DNA of 64,000 bases from DAXETY01 sp051155755 (GCA_051155755.1 DAXETY010000023.1:3336-67335); one strand, 5' to 3'; positions 1-10,315 are shown, numbered from the stretch's first letter. The notes: generated by a model not told the origin, from the sequence alone. A program made the numbers and translations.

Positions 1-1
1 G

Positions 2-715
2 GCCCGACAACTGGTGGTCTGCAACCAGAACCACGACCAGGTCGGCAACCGTTTGCAGGGCGAACGCCTGGGTCAACAGGTTTCGTTCGAGAAGCAAAAA
101 TTGGCCGCCGCCCTGGTGCTGCTGTCTCCATTCATTCCGCTGATCTTCATGGGCGAGGAATACGGCGAAACCGCCCCTTTCCAGTATTTCGTCAGCCATG
201 GGGACCCGGAGCTGGTCCAGGCGGTGCGAGAGGGACGCAGGCGCGAATTCGCCGCCTTCGAATGGGCCCAGGAACCGCCCGACCCCCAGGACGAGCAAAC
301 CTTCGGTCGCTCGCAATTAAACCATCATCTGCACCGCGAGGGCAGGCACCGTGTGCTGTACGATTTTTACCGGGAGCTGCTGCGGCTGCGCTCCGGTCTG
401 GCACCGCTGGCCAATCCGAGCAAAAAATCGATGACCGTCACGGCCGACCGTCTGCAGAACCTGCTGCAGGTGCGTCGATGGCATCGGGACGAATCGGCCT
501 GTTTGATTTTTTACTTTCACGATGAACCGGCTTCGATCCGAATCCTTGTACCCGAAGGCGATTGGCACCGGGAACTCGACTCCGGAGAACCTCGCTGGGA
601 CGGACCGGGAAGCAGGATCCCCGAACTTCTGCACGCCACCGGTGCGGTGGAGCTCACCCCGGCGCCCTGGAGCGTGATCGTTTTCCGGCGGCAGGTTCCG
701 GGGCGGAAACCATGA
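2..715 (+). CDS. treZ: Malto-oligosyltrehalose trehalohydrolase, C-terminal part
   Basis: The reading frame is open from the window edge, so the start and the first half of the gene lie outside. TreZ (GH13) hydrolyses the terminal trehalosyl unit made by TreY and releases free trehalose in the cytoplasm. The visible 237 residues begin just before the conserved NHDQVGNR motif, whose Asp is the third catalytic carboxylate of the family; the nucleophile and acid/base are upstream of the window. The MGEEYGETAPFQYF stretch and the GRRREF element a little further on are typical of TreZ. The C-terminal beta domain is complete and ends at TGA. It is 27 bp upstream of the GH57 gene and in the same run as treY, which supports the assignment. 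Confidence 0.93.
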   Translation, partial: ARQLVVCNQNHDQVGNRLQGERLGQQVSFEKQKLAAALVLLSPFIPLIFMGEEYGETAPFQYFVSHGDPELVQAVREGRRREFAAFEWAQEPPDPQDEQTFGRSQLNHHLHREGRHRVLYDFYRELLRLRSGLAPLANPSKKSMTVTADRLQNLLQVRRWHRDESACLIFYFHDEPASIRILVPEGDWHRELDSGEPRWDGPGSRIPELLHATGAVELTPAPWSVIVFRRQVPGRKP

Positions 716-742
716 AAAAACGATGATCTCGAGGAAATTCTC

Positions 743-3169
743 ATGACCGAACATCACGTGTGCATCCACGGGCACTTTTACCAGCCGCCCCGCGAAAATC
801 CATGGCTGGAGGAAATCGAAACCCAGGATTCCGCCCACCCCTACCATGACTGGAACGCCCGTATCACGGCCGAATGCTACGCCCGCAACGCGGCGGCCCG
901 CATTCTGGATGACAAAGGACGGATCGACCGGATCGTCAACAATTATGCCCGCATGAGCTTTAATTTCGGCCCTACGCTGCTGAGCTGGATGGCGGCCAAC
1001 GCCGGCGAGGTATATGCCGCCATTCTCGAAGCCGATGCCGCCAGCCGTGAACGCTTTTCGGGCCACGGCTCTGCGATTTCCCAGGCTTATAACCACATGA
1101 TCCTGCCGCTTGCCAACGAAGCCGACCGATACACTCAGATTCTTTGGGGCATCCGCGATTTCGAGTACCGCTTCGGCCGGCGTCCGGAAGGCATGTGGCT
1201 GCCGGAGGCGGCCGTGGACCCGCGGTCTCTGGAAATCATGGCCGAGCTGGGGCTGCGATTCACGATCCTGAGTCCTTACCAGGCCGAGCGGGTGCGGCCG
1301 ATCGGCGTCGAACAATGGTCGGAAGTCGGCGACGGCTCCGTCGACCCGCGCATGCCCTACCTGCAGCGGCTGCCCAACGACCGCAGCATCGCGATTTTTT
1401 TCTACGACGGGCCCATTTCCCGCGACGTGGCATTCGACGGATTGTTGAACAACGGAGAAGCCCTGGCCGGCCGCCTGATCGATGCCTTCGAGGCAGACCG
1501 CGAGGACAGCCAGCTGGTGCACATCGCCACCGACGGCGAGACCTTCGGTCATCACCACCGCTACGGCGACATGGCACTGGCCTATGCCCTGGAGCAGATC
1601 GAATCCGGTGACGCGGCCCGACTGACCAATTACGGAGAATTTCTGGAAAAACACCCGCCGACCTGGGAAGTGGCGATCAAGGAGAACACCGCCTGGAGCT
1701 GCGCCCACGGCGTTGAGCGCTGGAAAAGCGATTGCGGCTGCAATTCCGGCCAGCGCCTGGAGTGGAACCAGGCCTGGCGGGAGCCCCTGCGCAACGCGCT
1801 GGACTGGTTGCGGGACGCCCTGGCGGAAGTCTACCAGAAAAAAGCCGGGGCGCTGCTCGATGATCCCTGGCAGGCACGCAATGACTACATCGATGTCATC
1901 CTGGACCGATCTGTCGAAAACATCCAGCACTTTCTGGACCGGCATGCAACCGCTTCCCTGGACGATCCAAAACGCACTCAGGTGCTGAAACTTTTAGAAA
2001 TACAGCGCCAGGCCATGCTGATGTACACCAGCTGCGGCTGGTTTTTCGACGAGCTTTCGGGGATCGAAACCGTGCAGGTCATCCAATATGCCGGACGCGC
2101 CGTGCAGCTGGTCAACGATCTGAGCGACGATGCCATCGAAGCGACTTTTCTCGGGAAGCTGGCGGCGGCCAAGAGCAACATTGCCAAACACAAAAACGGC
2201 CGCCACATCTACGAGAAATGGGTGAAGCCCGCCAGCGTGGATCTGGCCAAAGTCGGAGCCCATTATGCCATCAGCTCCCTTTTCGAAGACTATCCCGAAG
2301 CGGTATCCATTTTTTGTTATGCGATCAAAAATCTCGACCATCACAGTGCCGAGGCCGGCAAGGCCAAGGTCGCCGTCGGCTGCGCGCAGGTCACCTCGCG
2401 AATTACCCGGGAAGCGGCCCGGTTCCACTATGCCGTTCTGCACATGGGAGACCACAATATCAGCTGCGGCATCCGCAAGCTGACCGAAAAGCGCTATCGC
2501 CGCATGGGCGAAGAGGTACTGGGCATCTTCGATAAAAGTGATTTTCCCGGGATTTTCCAGAGCTTCGGCAATTACTTCGACGGATCGCTGTATTCTTTGA
2601 TCTCCCTGTTTCGCGACGAACAGCGCAAAGTGCTGGAGACCATCCTGGAGACCACCACGGCCGACGCCCTGACCATGTACCGCCAGCTCTACGACAACCA
2701 CGTGACGCTGCTGCGCTTCATCAACGACTCCAGCAGCCAGATTCCCAAATCCCTCTACATGGCCGGAGACATCGTGATCAACAACGACCTGAAGGTCGAG
2801 TTCGGGCGCGAGCATCTCGAACACGACACCGTGCGGACTCTGATTAACGATGCCGAACGGGCCGGCATTGCGCTGGACGCCGAAACGCTTGAATTTGCGC
2901 TGCGCCAGCACCTGGAACGGCTGGCCCGGGAACTTCAGGCCGAACCCGAAAATCTCGGGTTGCTGGAACGTTTGATCCAGGCCGTGGACCTGGCCTGGGA
3001 GCTGCCCTTTTCCGTCCGCTTTCAACAGGTCCAGAACATTTTATACCAACTGCGTCAACATCCCTATCCCGAATATCGGGAAAAAACCGAGCAGGGCGAC
3101 GAAGAAGCCCGTACCTGGGCCGAAAGCTTTCGTGCCCTGGCCGAAAAACTGACCATTGGAATCGAATGA
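743..3169 (+). CDS. GH57 glycoside hydrolase with DUF3536 domain
   Basis: An 808-residue protein without a signal peptide, so cytoplasmic. The N-terminal third is a GH57 catalytic domain: HGHFYQPPR at residues 9-17 (family motif 1), MWLPEAAVD around 151-159 (the Glu is the likely nucleophile) and ATDGETFGHHH around 262-272 (likely motif 4). The remainder matches the style of DUF3536, which accompanies this GH57 subgroup. GH57 enzymes act on alpha-glucans as amylases, branching enzymes, glucanotransferases or pullulanases; the exact reaction of the DUF3536 subgroup is not known to me. The start ATG follows a GAGGAAA ribosome-binding site. It sits between treZ and treY with one base separating its stop from the treY start, so it probably helps prepare or trim maltodextrin for TreYZ. 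Confidence 0.88.
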   Translation: MTEHHVCIHGHFYQPPRENPWLEEIETQDSAHPYHDWNARITAECYARNAAARILDDKGRIDRIVNNYARMSFNFGPTLLSWMAANAGEVYAAILEADAASRERFSGHGSAISQAYNHMILPLANEADRYTQILWGIRDFEYRFGRRPEGMWLPEAAVDPRSLEIMAELGLRFTILSPYQAERVRPIGVEQWSEVGDGSVDPRMPYLQRLPNDRSIAIFFYDGPISRDVAFDGLLNNGEALAGRLIDAFEADREDSQLVHIATDGETFGHHHRYGDMALAYALEQIESGDAARLTNYGEFLEKHPPTWEVAIKENTAWSCAHGVERWKSDCGCNSGQRLEWNQAWREPLRNALDWLRDALAEVYQKKAGALLDDPWQARNDYIDVILDRSVENIQHFLDRHATASLDDPKRTQVLKLLEIQRQAMLMYTSCGWFFDELSGIETVQVIQYAGRAVQLVNDLSDDAIEATFLGKLAAAKSNIAKHKNGRHIYEKWVKPASVDLAKVGAHYAISSLFEDYPEAVSIFCYAIKNLDHHSAEAGKAKVAVGCAQVTSRITREAARFHYAVLHMGDHNISCGIRKLTEKRYRRMGEEVLGIFDKSDFPGIFQSFGNYFDGSLYSLISLFRDEQRKVLETILETTTADALTMYRQLYDNHVTLLRFINDSSSQIPKSLYMAGDIVINNDLKVEFGREHLEHDTVRTLINDAERAGIALDAETLEFALRQHLERLARELQAEPENLGLLERLIQAVDLAWELPFSVRFQQVQNILYQLRQHPYPEYREKTEQGDEEARTWAESFRALAEKLTIGIE

Positions 3170-3170
3170 C

Positions 3171-5978
3171 ATGCAGATTCCCATCGCCACCTATCGCATC
3201 CAGTTGAACCCGGATTTCGGGTTTCATGAAACCGCCGCGATGGTCGATTATCTCCACGAACTCGGCATCTCGCACCTGTATGCATCGCCGATTTTCCAAT
3301 CCCGGTCCGGCAGCCGGCACGGCTACGACGGCGTGGATCCGAACCGGATCGATCCGGAACTGGGTTCGATCGCGGACTGGAACGAACTGGTCGGCGCGGT
3401 GCGGAACCGCGGAATGGGCTGGCTGCAGGACATCGTGCCCAATCACCTGGCCTTCGACAGTGCCAACCAAATGTTGATGGATGTGCTGGAAAACGGGCCC
3501 GATTCCGAGTACCGCCATTTTTTCGACATCGATTGGGACCATCCCGACCCGGGACTTTCCCAGCGCCTGCTGGTCCCGGTCCTCGGTGCCCGCTACCCGC
3601 ACTGCATCGAGAACGGAGAAATTAAACTGGGCTATGACCGGGAGGGATTTTTCGCGGCCTATTATAATCACCGCTGGCCGCTGAAAATCGAAACCTATCT
3701 GGAGCTGCTCCGACAGGGGATCGACGGCATCGAGGACGGCAGCACCGACAGGCTGCCGGCCCGCAGCATCCTGGAAAAAGAGATTTTCGGCGACCTGCGA
3801 AGCCTGGCCGCGGTCCGGAATCGCTCCCGACGCCGGGAGCGGGTGGCCCGGGTCAAAAAGAACCTGTGGAATCTGTACCGCCAGGAGCCGGTGCGACAGT
3901 GCATCGATGCCATCCTGCGCCAAATCAACGGGGAGAAGGGGGCACCGGAAAGCTTCGACGGGCTGGAAAGAATTCTCGGCCGGCAGATCTTCCGTCCTGC
4001 TTTCTGGAGAATCGCCTTCGGGGAGATCAACTATCGCCGGTTTTTCGACATCAACGATTTGATCTGCCTGCGCCAGGAAGATCGCACCGTCTTCGAACAC
4101 ACCCATCGCCTTCTGGATCGACTGGTCGCCGATCACATTATCGACGGCGTACGGGTCGATCACATCGACGGGCTGTCCGATCCGGCCGGATACCTCTCCG
4201 ACCTGCGGCATCTGCTGGGACCGGAAGTGTTCATCGCGGTGGAAAAGATCCTGGCGGCCGAAGAAACGCTTCCGGAAACATGGCCGGTGCAGGGCACCAC
4301 CGGGTATGAATTCGGGGCCGTGGTCAACGGCCTGTTCGTCATGTCGGAAAACGCCGAAGCCTTTTCGGCGCTCTACGGACGCTTCAGCGGCTTCGAGCCG
4401 TCCTGGGAGCAGGCAGTCTGCGACGGCAAGCGCCTGATCCTGCAGTCCGAAATGGCCGGTGAGCTGGACAACCTGGTATCCCGGATCAAGGCGGCGGCGG
4501 CGCGGATGCGTTCCGGCCGGGATTTGACCACCCGGAACCTGAAAGCGGCCCTGGCGGAAATCCTGGTGCGGCTTCCGGTCTATCGCACCTACCTGGGGGC
4601 AACACAGGCCCGGGACGCGGATCGAACCTATCTGAAAACAGCAACCGAACTGGCGGTCCTGAACCGCCCGGGGCTGCGGGCCGAGATCACTTTTCTGCAG
4701 CGTTACCTAACCGGTATGTGCCGGGAACGGGCGGATGCAGAGGCCTGCGAATCATCGCAGCTGCGCCGGCAGGTACTGCGACGGTTTGAGCAGCTGTCGG
4801 CCCCATTGATGGCAAAGGGCTGCGAAGACACGGCCCTGTACGTGTACAATCGACTGTTGTCCTTGAACGAAGTAGGCGCCGAACCCGGCTGCTTCGGCTA
4901 CGGGGCGGACGAATTTCAAAGTTTCATGCAGCAGCGCGCCCGAAATCGGCCGCTGTCCATGAACAACACCGCCACCCACGACTCCAAGCGCGGCGAAGAC
5001 GTTCGGGCCCGGCTCAACGTCCTGTCGGAAATCCCGCAGCTTTGGGAAGACAACCTTCGACAGTGGCACGACCTGAACCGCAATCGCCGCCGGCTGCACC
5101 ACGACGCGGTGGTGCCGGACAAAAACGAAGAGTATTTTCTCTATCAGACCCTGATCGGCGCCTGGCCCGCCGACGGCCGCATCACCGCGTCTTTTCTCGA
5201 ACGTATGCGCAACTACCTGCGCAAAGCCGCCCGGGAGGCCAAGGTGCACACCTCCTGGCTGGACCCGGACGAAACCTACGAGTCGCTGCTGCTCGACTTC
5301 CTGGAAAACATCCTGGCGCCCTCCCCGCAAAACCGATTCCGGGAGGCGTTGGATGTCTTTGCCCGCAGAATCGCTTTCTACGGATTTTTCAACTCCCTGG
5401 CCCAGACGCTGATCAAGGTCACCGCGCCGGGAATACCGGATTTTTATCAGGGCAGCGAGCTGCTGGAATGCAGCCTCGTCGATCCGGACAACCGACGCCC
5501 GGTGGACTTCGCTTTCCGGCGCGAACTGCTGGCGGAGTGGAGTCAACATCCATCGGATGCACACGCTCGCCTTTCACGCCTGCTGGAAATCCCGGACTAT
5601 GACCGCATCAAGTTTTTCATCGTCAGGCAGGCCCTGGCGATTCGCCGCGACCTGGCAGCACTGTTCGAGAAAGGCCGCTATCTGCCCCTGCAAAGCCGCG
5701 GGCCGTGCCGCCGCAGTGTTGTGGCGTTCGCTCGCCGGCGTGACAGGCAATGGTGTATTACCGTCGTTTCCCGGTTTCTGACTTCCGTCGTCGACGCCGA
5801 CCGGCTTCCGCTGGGTGCAGCCGTGTGGCGGGACACGAAAGTGCAGTTGCCCGAGAACGCCCCCGACAAATGGCGGAACCGGCTTACCGACCGGCAAATC
5901 TTCGCCGATGGAGCCATAACGGTGGCCGAAATCTTCGATTGTCTGCCGGTGGCCGTTTTGACAGGAGAGAACCCATGA
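3171..5978 (+). CDS. treY: Malto-oligosyltrehalose synthase
   Basis: A 935-residue GH13_26 enzyme that isomerises the reducing-end alpha-1,4 bond of maltodextrins to the alpha-1,1 bond of trehalose, the step before TreZ. The N-terminus IATYRIQLNPDFGF, the nucleophile Asp330 in GVRVDHIDGL, the acid/base Glu358 and the family hallmark THDSKRGEDVRARL (Asp about 604) are all present, as is the C-terminal PGIPDFYQGSEL element. I use ATG 3171, one base after the GH57 stop; an in-frame TTG at 3156 overlaps the previous gene and adds nothing conserved. The stop overlaps the malQ start in an ATGA, so the two are translationally coupled. Length is slightly above the usual 700-860 residues for the family. 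Confidence 0.95.
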   Translation: MQIPIATYRIQLNPDFGFHETAAMVDYLHELGISHLYASPIFQSRSGSRHGYDGVDPNRIDPELGSIADWNELVGAVRNRGMGWLQDIVPNHLAFDSANQMLMDVLENGPDSEYRHFFDIDWDHPDPGLSQRLLVPVLGARYPHCIENGEIKLGYDREGFFAAYYNHRWPLKIETYLELLRQGIDGIEDGSTDRLPARSILEKEIFGDLRSLAAVRNRSRRRERVARVKKNLWNLYRQEPVRQCIDAILRQINGEKGAPESFDGLERILGRQIFRPAFWRIAFGEINYRRFFDINDLICLRQEDRTVFEHTHRLLDRLVADHIIDGVRVDHIDGLSDPAGYLSDLRHLLGPEVFIAVEKILAAEETLPETWPVQGTTGYEFGAVVNGLFVMSENAEAFSALYGRFSGFEPSWEQAVCDGKRLILQSEMAGELDNLVSRIKAAAARMRSGRDLTTRNLKAALAEILVRLPVYRTYLGATQARDADRTYLKTATELAVLNRPGLRAEITFLQRYLTGMCRERADAEACESSQLRRQVLRRFEQLSAPLMAKGCEDTALYVYNRLLSLNEVGAEPGCFGYGADEFQSFMQQRARNRPLSMNNTATHDSKRGEDVRARLNVLSEIPQLWEDNLRQWHDLNRNRRRLHHDAVVPDKNEEYFLYQTLIGAWPADGRITASFLERMRNYLRKAAREAKVHTSWLDPDETYESLLLDFLENILAPSPQNRFREALDVFARRIAFYGFFNSLAQTLIKVTAPGIPDFYQGSELLECSLVDPDNRRPVDFAFRRELLAEWSQHPSDAHARLSRLLEIPDYDRIKFFIVRQALAIRRDLAALFEKGRYLPLQSRGPCRRSVVAFARRRDRQWCITVVSRFLTSVVDADRLPLGAAVWRDTKVQLPENAPDKWRNRLTDRQIFADGAITVAEIFDCLPVAVLTGENP

Positions 5979-7465
5979 GCATACGCAGCAGCGGCATCCT
6001 GCTGCATCCCACCAGCCTTCCGGGTCCTTTCGGCATCGGTGATCTGGGCCCGGCCGCCTTCCGATTCGCCGACTTCCTGGCCGAATCCGAACAGCGTTGC
6101 TGGCAGGTACTGCCGCTGAACCCCGTGGAGCCGCAATTCGGCGGTTCCCCCTACCACAGCGTTTCGCCCTTTGCCGGCAATCCGTTGTTGATCAGTCCGG
6201 AACAGCTGGTGAGCGACGGATGGCTGCACCGGGACGAGATTGGCAAACACCCGCGCTTTTCCTCAGACCGGATCGACTTTGCGGCGGTGGCCGAATTCAA
6301 AAGCGCATTATTCGCGCACGCCTTCGAACGCTTCGCCGCAGGTGAGGCACCCCGATCCTACCGCCGCTTCTGTGAACAGACGAACTGGCTCGAGGACTTC
6401 GCCCTTTTTATGGCACTGAAACAGCAGCAGCAGGCACCCTGGCAGCGTTGGCCCAGGGGATTGCGGGACCGCAGGCCCGCATCGCTGCAGCGCGCCTGCG
6501 ACCAGCTGCAGGAGACCGTCGAATATCAGAAATTTCTGCAATATCTGTTCTTCGAGCAATGGCAGGCCCTGAAAACCTACTGCAACCGCCGGCAGATCCA
6601 GATCATCGGCGACATGCCGATCTACCTGCCCTTCGACAGCGTGGACGTCTGGGTGCATCCCAAGCAATACAAGCTGAAAGCCGACAAAACCCCCAGGGTG
6701 GTCTCCGGTGTCCCGCCGGATTATTTCAGCGAAACCGGACAGCTCTGGGGACATCCGGTCTACGATTGGAACGTGCTGCAACAGGAGGGCTATCGGTGGT
6801 GGATCGAACGAATTGCGCGCAGCCTGGATTGGTTCGACCTCATCCGCATCGACCACTTCCGGGGCCTGGTGGCCTACTGGGAGGTGCCCGCCGCCGCCAA
6901 AACCGCCCGGCGCGGCCGCTGGGTGGAAGTGCCGGCGGAAGACTTTTTCAAACAACTGCTCAAACGCTTCGGCCGTCTGCCCGTGATCGCCGAAGATCTG
7001 GGAACCATCAGTGCCGACGTGCGCGAAGTCATGCAGCAATTCGAAATACCCGGGATGCGGGTGCTGCTGTTCGCCTTCGGCGACGATTTTCCGCACGGCG
7101 CATTTCTGCCGCACAATCACGTCAAAGACTGCCTGCTCTACACCGGCACCCACGACAACAACACCGTCAAAGGCTGGTTCGAAGAAGAAGCCGATCGGCA
7201 AACCCGCACCAACCTGTTTCGGTACCTGGGCCGCAGGATCAAGGCCGCCGAAGCGCCATGGGAACTGATCCGCCTGGCCATGATGTCGATCGCCGATACG
7301 GTGGTGATCCCGATGCAGGACCTCCTGGGGCTCGGTGCCGAAGCCCGCATGAACCGCCCGGCCACCGGCGAAGGCAACTGGCAGTGGCGTCTGGCCGAAA
7401 ATGCGATCAACGGGCAACTGGCCGAACGCCTGCGTGAGGTTACGACGACCTATGGAAGAACCTGA
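5975..7465 (+). CDS. malQ: 4-alpha-glucanotransferase (amylomaltase)
   Basis: A 496-residue GH77 enzyme that disproportionates maltodextrins in the cytoplasm, lengthening short chains so that TreY can use them. The N-terminus SSGILLHPTSLPGPFGIGDLG is the family signature. Catalytic residues visible are Asp293 (RIDHFRG), Glu340 (VIAEDLG) and Asp394 (THDNN). The start ATG overlaps the treY stop (ATGA) and is preceded by AGGAGA at 5963-5968; an open frame extends upstream to 5750 but overlaps treY and lacks homology. Length is normal for bacterial MalQ of the short type. It is the last gene of the treZ run and converges on the GH31 gene. Confidence 0.95.
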   Translation: MSIRSSGILLHPTSLPGPFGIGDLGPAAFRFADFLAESEQRCWQVLPLNPVEPQFGGSPYHSVSPFAGNPLLISPEQLVSDGWLHRDEIGKHPRFSSDRIDFAAVAEFKSALFAHAFERFAAGEAPRSYRRFCEQTNWLEDFALFMALKQQQQAPWQRWPRGLRDRRPASLQRACDQLQETVEYQKFLQYLFFEQWQALKTYCNRRQIQIIGDMPIYLPFDSVDVWVHPKQYKLKADKTPRVVSGVPPDYFSETGQLWGHPVYDWNVLQQEGYRWWIERIARSLDWFDLIRIDHFRGLVAYWEVPAAAKTARRGRWVEVPAEDFFKQLLKRFGRLPVIAEDLGTISADVREVMQQFEIPGMRVLLFAFGDDFPHGAFLPHNHVKDCLLYTGTHDNNTVKGWFEEEADRQTRTNLFRYLGRRIKAAEAPWELIRLAMMSIADTVVIPMQDLLGLGAEARMNRPATGEGNWQWRLAENAINGQLAERLREVTTTYGRT

Positions 7466-7630
7466 CCGACGCCGTGCAAAATTAAATCCCAATTTTTACA
7501 GGAATGCTCCCTCAGGAATTCTGTCAAACACACGCAAAGGTTGAGGACACCTGTGGAATCTCGGCCGCGGCATCGGACGGGATCCTTTACCCGAAGAATA
7601 ACGCCCTGTCCAGCTTGCATGCATACACAC
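7466..7630. other. Convergent intergenic region malQ / GH31
   Basis: A 165-bp spacer between two convergent genes. I see no convincing hairpin with a T-run and no coding potential. Confidence 0.4.
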
Positions 7631-10009
7631 TTAATCCGCTGCGGCAGATCCCCAGCGATACACGGTAAATGGTATTCCGGTAAGTTGCAGTAGTTCTCGC
7701 TGCGGCGACAGGGTTTGACGTTCATGGCGGGTCTGCAACCGCAGCGCATCGAAACGATGGATCGTGAACGGTTCAACCGAAACCGGGCCGAATCCCTCGG
7801 CAACCGGATGCAGCCTCAGGTGCAGGCGGCGGTCTTCAATGCGCGCTTCGATTTCCAGCTCGGTGCGGATGCCTTTCCGATATTCAAAGCTTTGACCATC
7901 GTCGGCGTGATAACGGTATCGGGCCGTCCCGCGGAAATCGCGCGGCAGACAGCACAGCAGACCGATGCGCCGCAGATCGGTGCGATTGTCGGTGCGAACG
8001 CCCGGTTGAAAGGGGACCAGGCTGCCTTCCCGCAGAAACAGCGGCGTTTTTGGCAGTTCTTTTCTCACCGTCAGGCGTCGGCCGCCCTCGAGCCAGCGCC
8101 CTGATTCGGCCCGCAGCCAACGGCAGCCGGGCGGCAGCAGCAGTTGGCGCTGCCGGGCCCGCTCATGCAGAAAGGGGGCCTGGAGGATGGCAGAACCCAC
8201 CAGGAACTGATCGTCGATCGCTGCCATTTCCCCTGAAGGACTGTCTAAAAAATCGTAGAAGAGAGGACGCAGGATGGCCTCGCCGGTTTTTTCCTGTTCG
8301 ACGAACAGGTTGTAAAGGTAGGGCAGCAGCGCGTAGCGCAGCCGCACGTAGTGGCGAATGATTCGAAGGGCCCGCGGGGAGTAGGCCCACGGCTCCTGGG
8401 CCCGGCTTTCGCGCATGGTGTGGTTGCGGAAAAACGGAAATAGAAAACCGGCCTTCACCCAGTCGACCATCAGCGCTTCGCCGCAATCGCCGCCAAAGCC
8501 CCCCACGTCCGGTCCGTTAAACGGAATCCCCGACAGGGCCAAATTCAGGGATTTGCCGATGGCGCGCCGCAGGTGCCGGTAGGAAGAAAAGTTGTCACCG
8601 GTCCAGTGGGCCGCATATTTCTGGGAGCCGGTACATCCGGCCCGAGACAACAGGAACGGGCGGCGATCGGGTTCAGCCTCCAAAAGGGCCCGGCGGGTTG
8701 CCCGGGCCATCAGCAGGGCGTACTGGTTGTGAAAAGCATCATGGGGAGCCAGTCCCCGTTGGAAGCGCATGGACTGGTCGTCTATCGGTCCGGTGGACGG
8801 CTCGTTCATATCCAGCCAGAAACCATCGAACCCCTGGGCCGCGAGATGTTTCACATGCCGGCCCCACCATCGACGGGCCTCCGACAAGCTGAAATCGGGA
8901 AATACGGCGAATCCCGGCCAAACCATGCCGGTAAACTCCGTGCCGGCGGGATTCAGGCAGAAAATTTGCTCCGATTTGCCGCTGTCATACACTGCGTAAC
9001 CCGTCTCTTTTTTCACACCCGGATCAAGGATCGGCACCACCCGGAAACCGCCGGCCTGGAGGGCGGCCGTGGCGGCGGCCGGCCGCGGCAGATGGCGGCG
9101 ATTGCAGGTAAATACCCGATAGCCATCCATGTAATCGATGTCCAGCCACAGACCGTCGGCCGGGAACCGGTGCCGGACAAAGCCTTCGGCCAGTTTCATC
9201 AAGTCTTTTTCCCCGCGGTAGCCCCAGCGGCACTGGTGATAGCCCAGGGCCCAGATGGGAGGCAGCGGCGTGGTCCCCACCAGCTGCTGGAACCGGCGCG
9301 TCAGCTCGGGCAGGGTCGGACCGTAGATGATATACAGCGACGGGAGACCGGAATCCGCCCCCAGAACCACCGTGGGCGGGTAATCGAGGTCGATGCGCAG
9401 CTGCCGGGACTGTTCGGCTTCGGGGGAAATCGACACCAGGCTCCGGCCGGGGTTGTCGATCAGCAGCCCCAAATACGTGTTTTCCTGCTTGATAATCAGG
9501 TAGGGCACGGAGATGTAGTCCGGGTCGTAGTCTCCGGCTTCGACCCGGGAGATGGGATGATCGGCCCACACGTCGGTGTTGCGAAAATGGAAGGCGCGTT
9601 TCGAACGTTCGAATGGAACGTGCTTTTCGCCCAGCCCGAAAAACTGCATGCGTGGGTGAAGCTGAAACTGGAAAAGCCAGCTGCTGCCGCTGATGCCGAA
9701 CCAGGTTCCGGCGTCGGCCTGCAGCAGCACCCGGCCCTGCGGCGAACGGAGCTGCATGCCGGCGTCGGCGGAAATCTCCAGCCGGCTGCCCGTCTGCAAG
9801 CCGGTGCCAGCGGCGTCGGGAAGCGCAAATTGCTCACAGCGGTAATCCTGCGGCCAGAGTTCGGCGGAGTGCACCTGCACATGCTGAATGCCTTCAGCCG
9901 CTTTTACAGACCAGTCAAGGAATCGATCTCCAATCGACAATCGCGCCTTCTCGCATCGATGGGCGAATCGAAAATTGAGCGGGTGAAAATACGTGTGAAA
10001 AAGATTCAT
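7631..10009 (-). CDS. GH31 alpha-glucosidase
   Basis: A 792-residue glycoside hydrolase family 31 protein without a signal peptide. The diagnostic GFWLDMNEPS motif places the nucleophile at Asp400, and HWTGDN carries the acid/base Asp472. An N-terminal beta-sandwich precedes the barrel and beta domains follow. GH31 enzymes of this type remove glucose from the non-reducing end of alpha-glucans or maltose, which fits recycling of maltodextrins in this cluster; alpha-xylosidase or other GH31 specificities cannot be excluded from the motif alone. It is divergent from glgE, with a 306-bp shared upstream region, and convergent with malQ. Confidence 0.9.
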   Translation of the reverse strand: MNLFHTYFHPLNFRFAHRCEKARLSIGDRFLDWSVKAAEGIQHVQVHSAELWPQDYRCEQFALPDAAGTGLQTGSRLEISADAGMQLRSPQGRVLLQADAGTWFGISGSSWLFQFQLHPRMQFFGLGEKHVPFERSKRAFHFRNTDVWADHPISRVEAGDYDPDYISVPYLIIKQENTYLGLLIDNPGRSLVSISPEAEQSRQLRIDLDYPPTVVLGADSGLPSLYIIYGPTLPELTRRFQQLVGTTPLPPIWALGYHQCRWGYRGEKDLMKLAEGFVRHRFPADGLWLDIDYMDGYRVFTCNRRHLPRPAAATAALQAGGFRVVPILDPGVKKETGYAVYDSGKSEQIFCLNPAGTEFTGMVWPGFAVFPDFSLSEARRWWGRHVKHLAAQGFDGFWLDMNEPSTGPIDDQSMRFQRGLAPHDAFHNQYALLMARATRRALLEAEPDRRPFLLSRAGCTGSQKYAAHWTGDNFSSYRHLRRAIGKSLNLALSGIPFNGPDVGGFGGDCGEALMVDWVKAGFLFPFFRNHTMRESRAQEPWAYSPRALRIIRHYVRLRYALLPYLYNLFVEQEKTGEAILRPLFYDFLDSPSGEMAAIDDQFLVGSAILQAPFLHERARQRQLLLPPGCRWLRAESGRWLEGGRRLTVRKELPKTPLFLREGSLVPFQPGVRTDNRTDLRRIGLLCCLPRDFRGTARYRYHADDGQSFEYRKGIRTELEIEARIEDRRLHLRLHPVAEGFGPVSVEPFTIHRFDALRLQTRHERQTLSPQRELLQLTGIPFTVYRWGSAAAD

Positions 10010-10315
10010 CGAAGACTCTCCTGTTCACGGCCGTATAAATCGATATCAGGGTTGACGCTTCACCAAATACCCCTATCACAGTATTGCAACGGATAAAAAC
10101 AGGGACGAATTTGGCAATTGCAGGCAAAATCGGCATCCGCGTTCGACACGATCCGAAAAACTTCGCGTCCCGTCAAAACCGCACCGGTGTTCAACGGGGG
10201 CGCAGACGAAAATCGCTTTGGCCGGATGCCTTGCATTCCGCCACAGGAATTGTATGTTTGAGGATGCAGGGGAGTTGACGATTCAGTCATCCCGATACGA
10301 TCAAAGGCGGGAGTT
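10010..10315. promoter_or_regulatory. Divergent promoter region GH31 / glgE
   Basis: A 306-bp spacer without a supported ORF. It must hold the promoters for both directions. A TTGACG hexamer at about 10275-10280 lies upstream of glgE but I find no matching -10 box that I would defend. AAAGGCGGGA just before ATG 10316 serves as the ribosome-binding site. Confidence 0.4.

Noticed and set aside
317..1945. 542-codon open frame on the minus strand
   Set aside because: It runs antisense to treZ and the GH57 gene, whose products are clear. High GC makes long antisense frames common here.
8573..10096. 507-codon plus-strand frame over the GH31 gene
   Set aside because: Antisense shadow of a protein with intact GH31 catalytic motifs; the translation has no recognisable domain.
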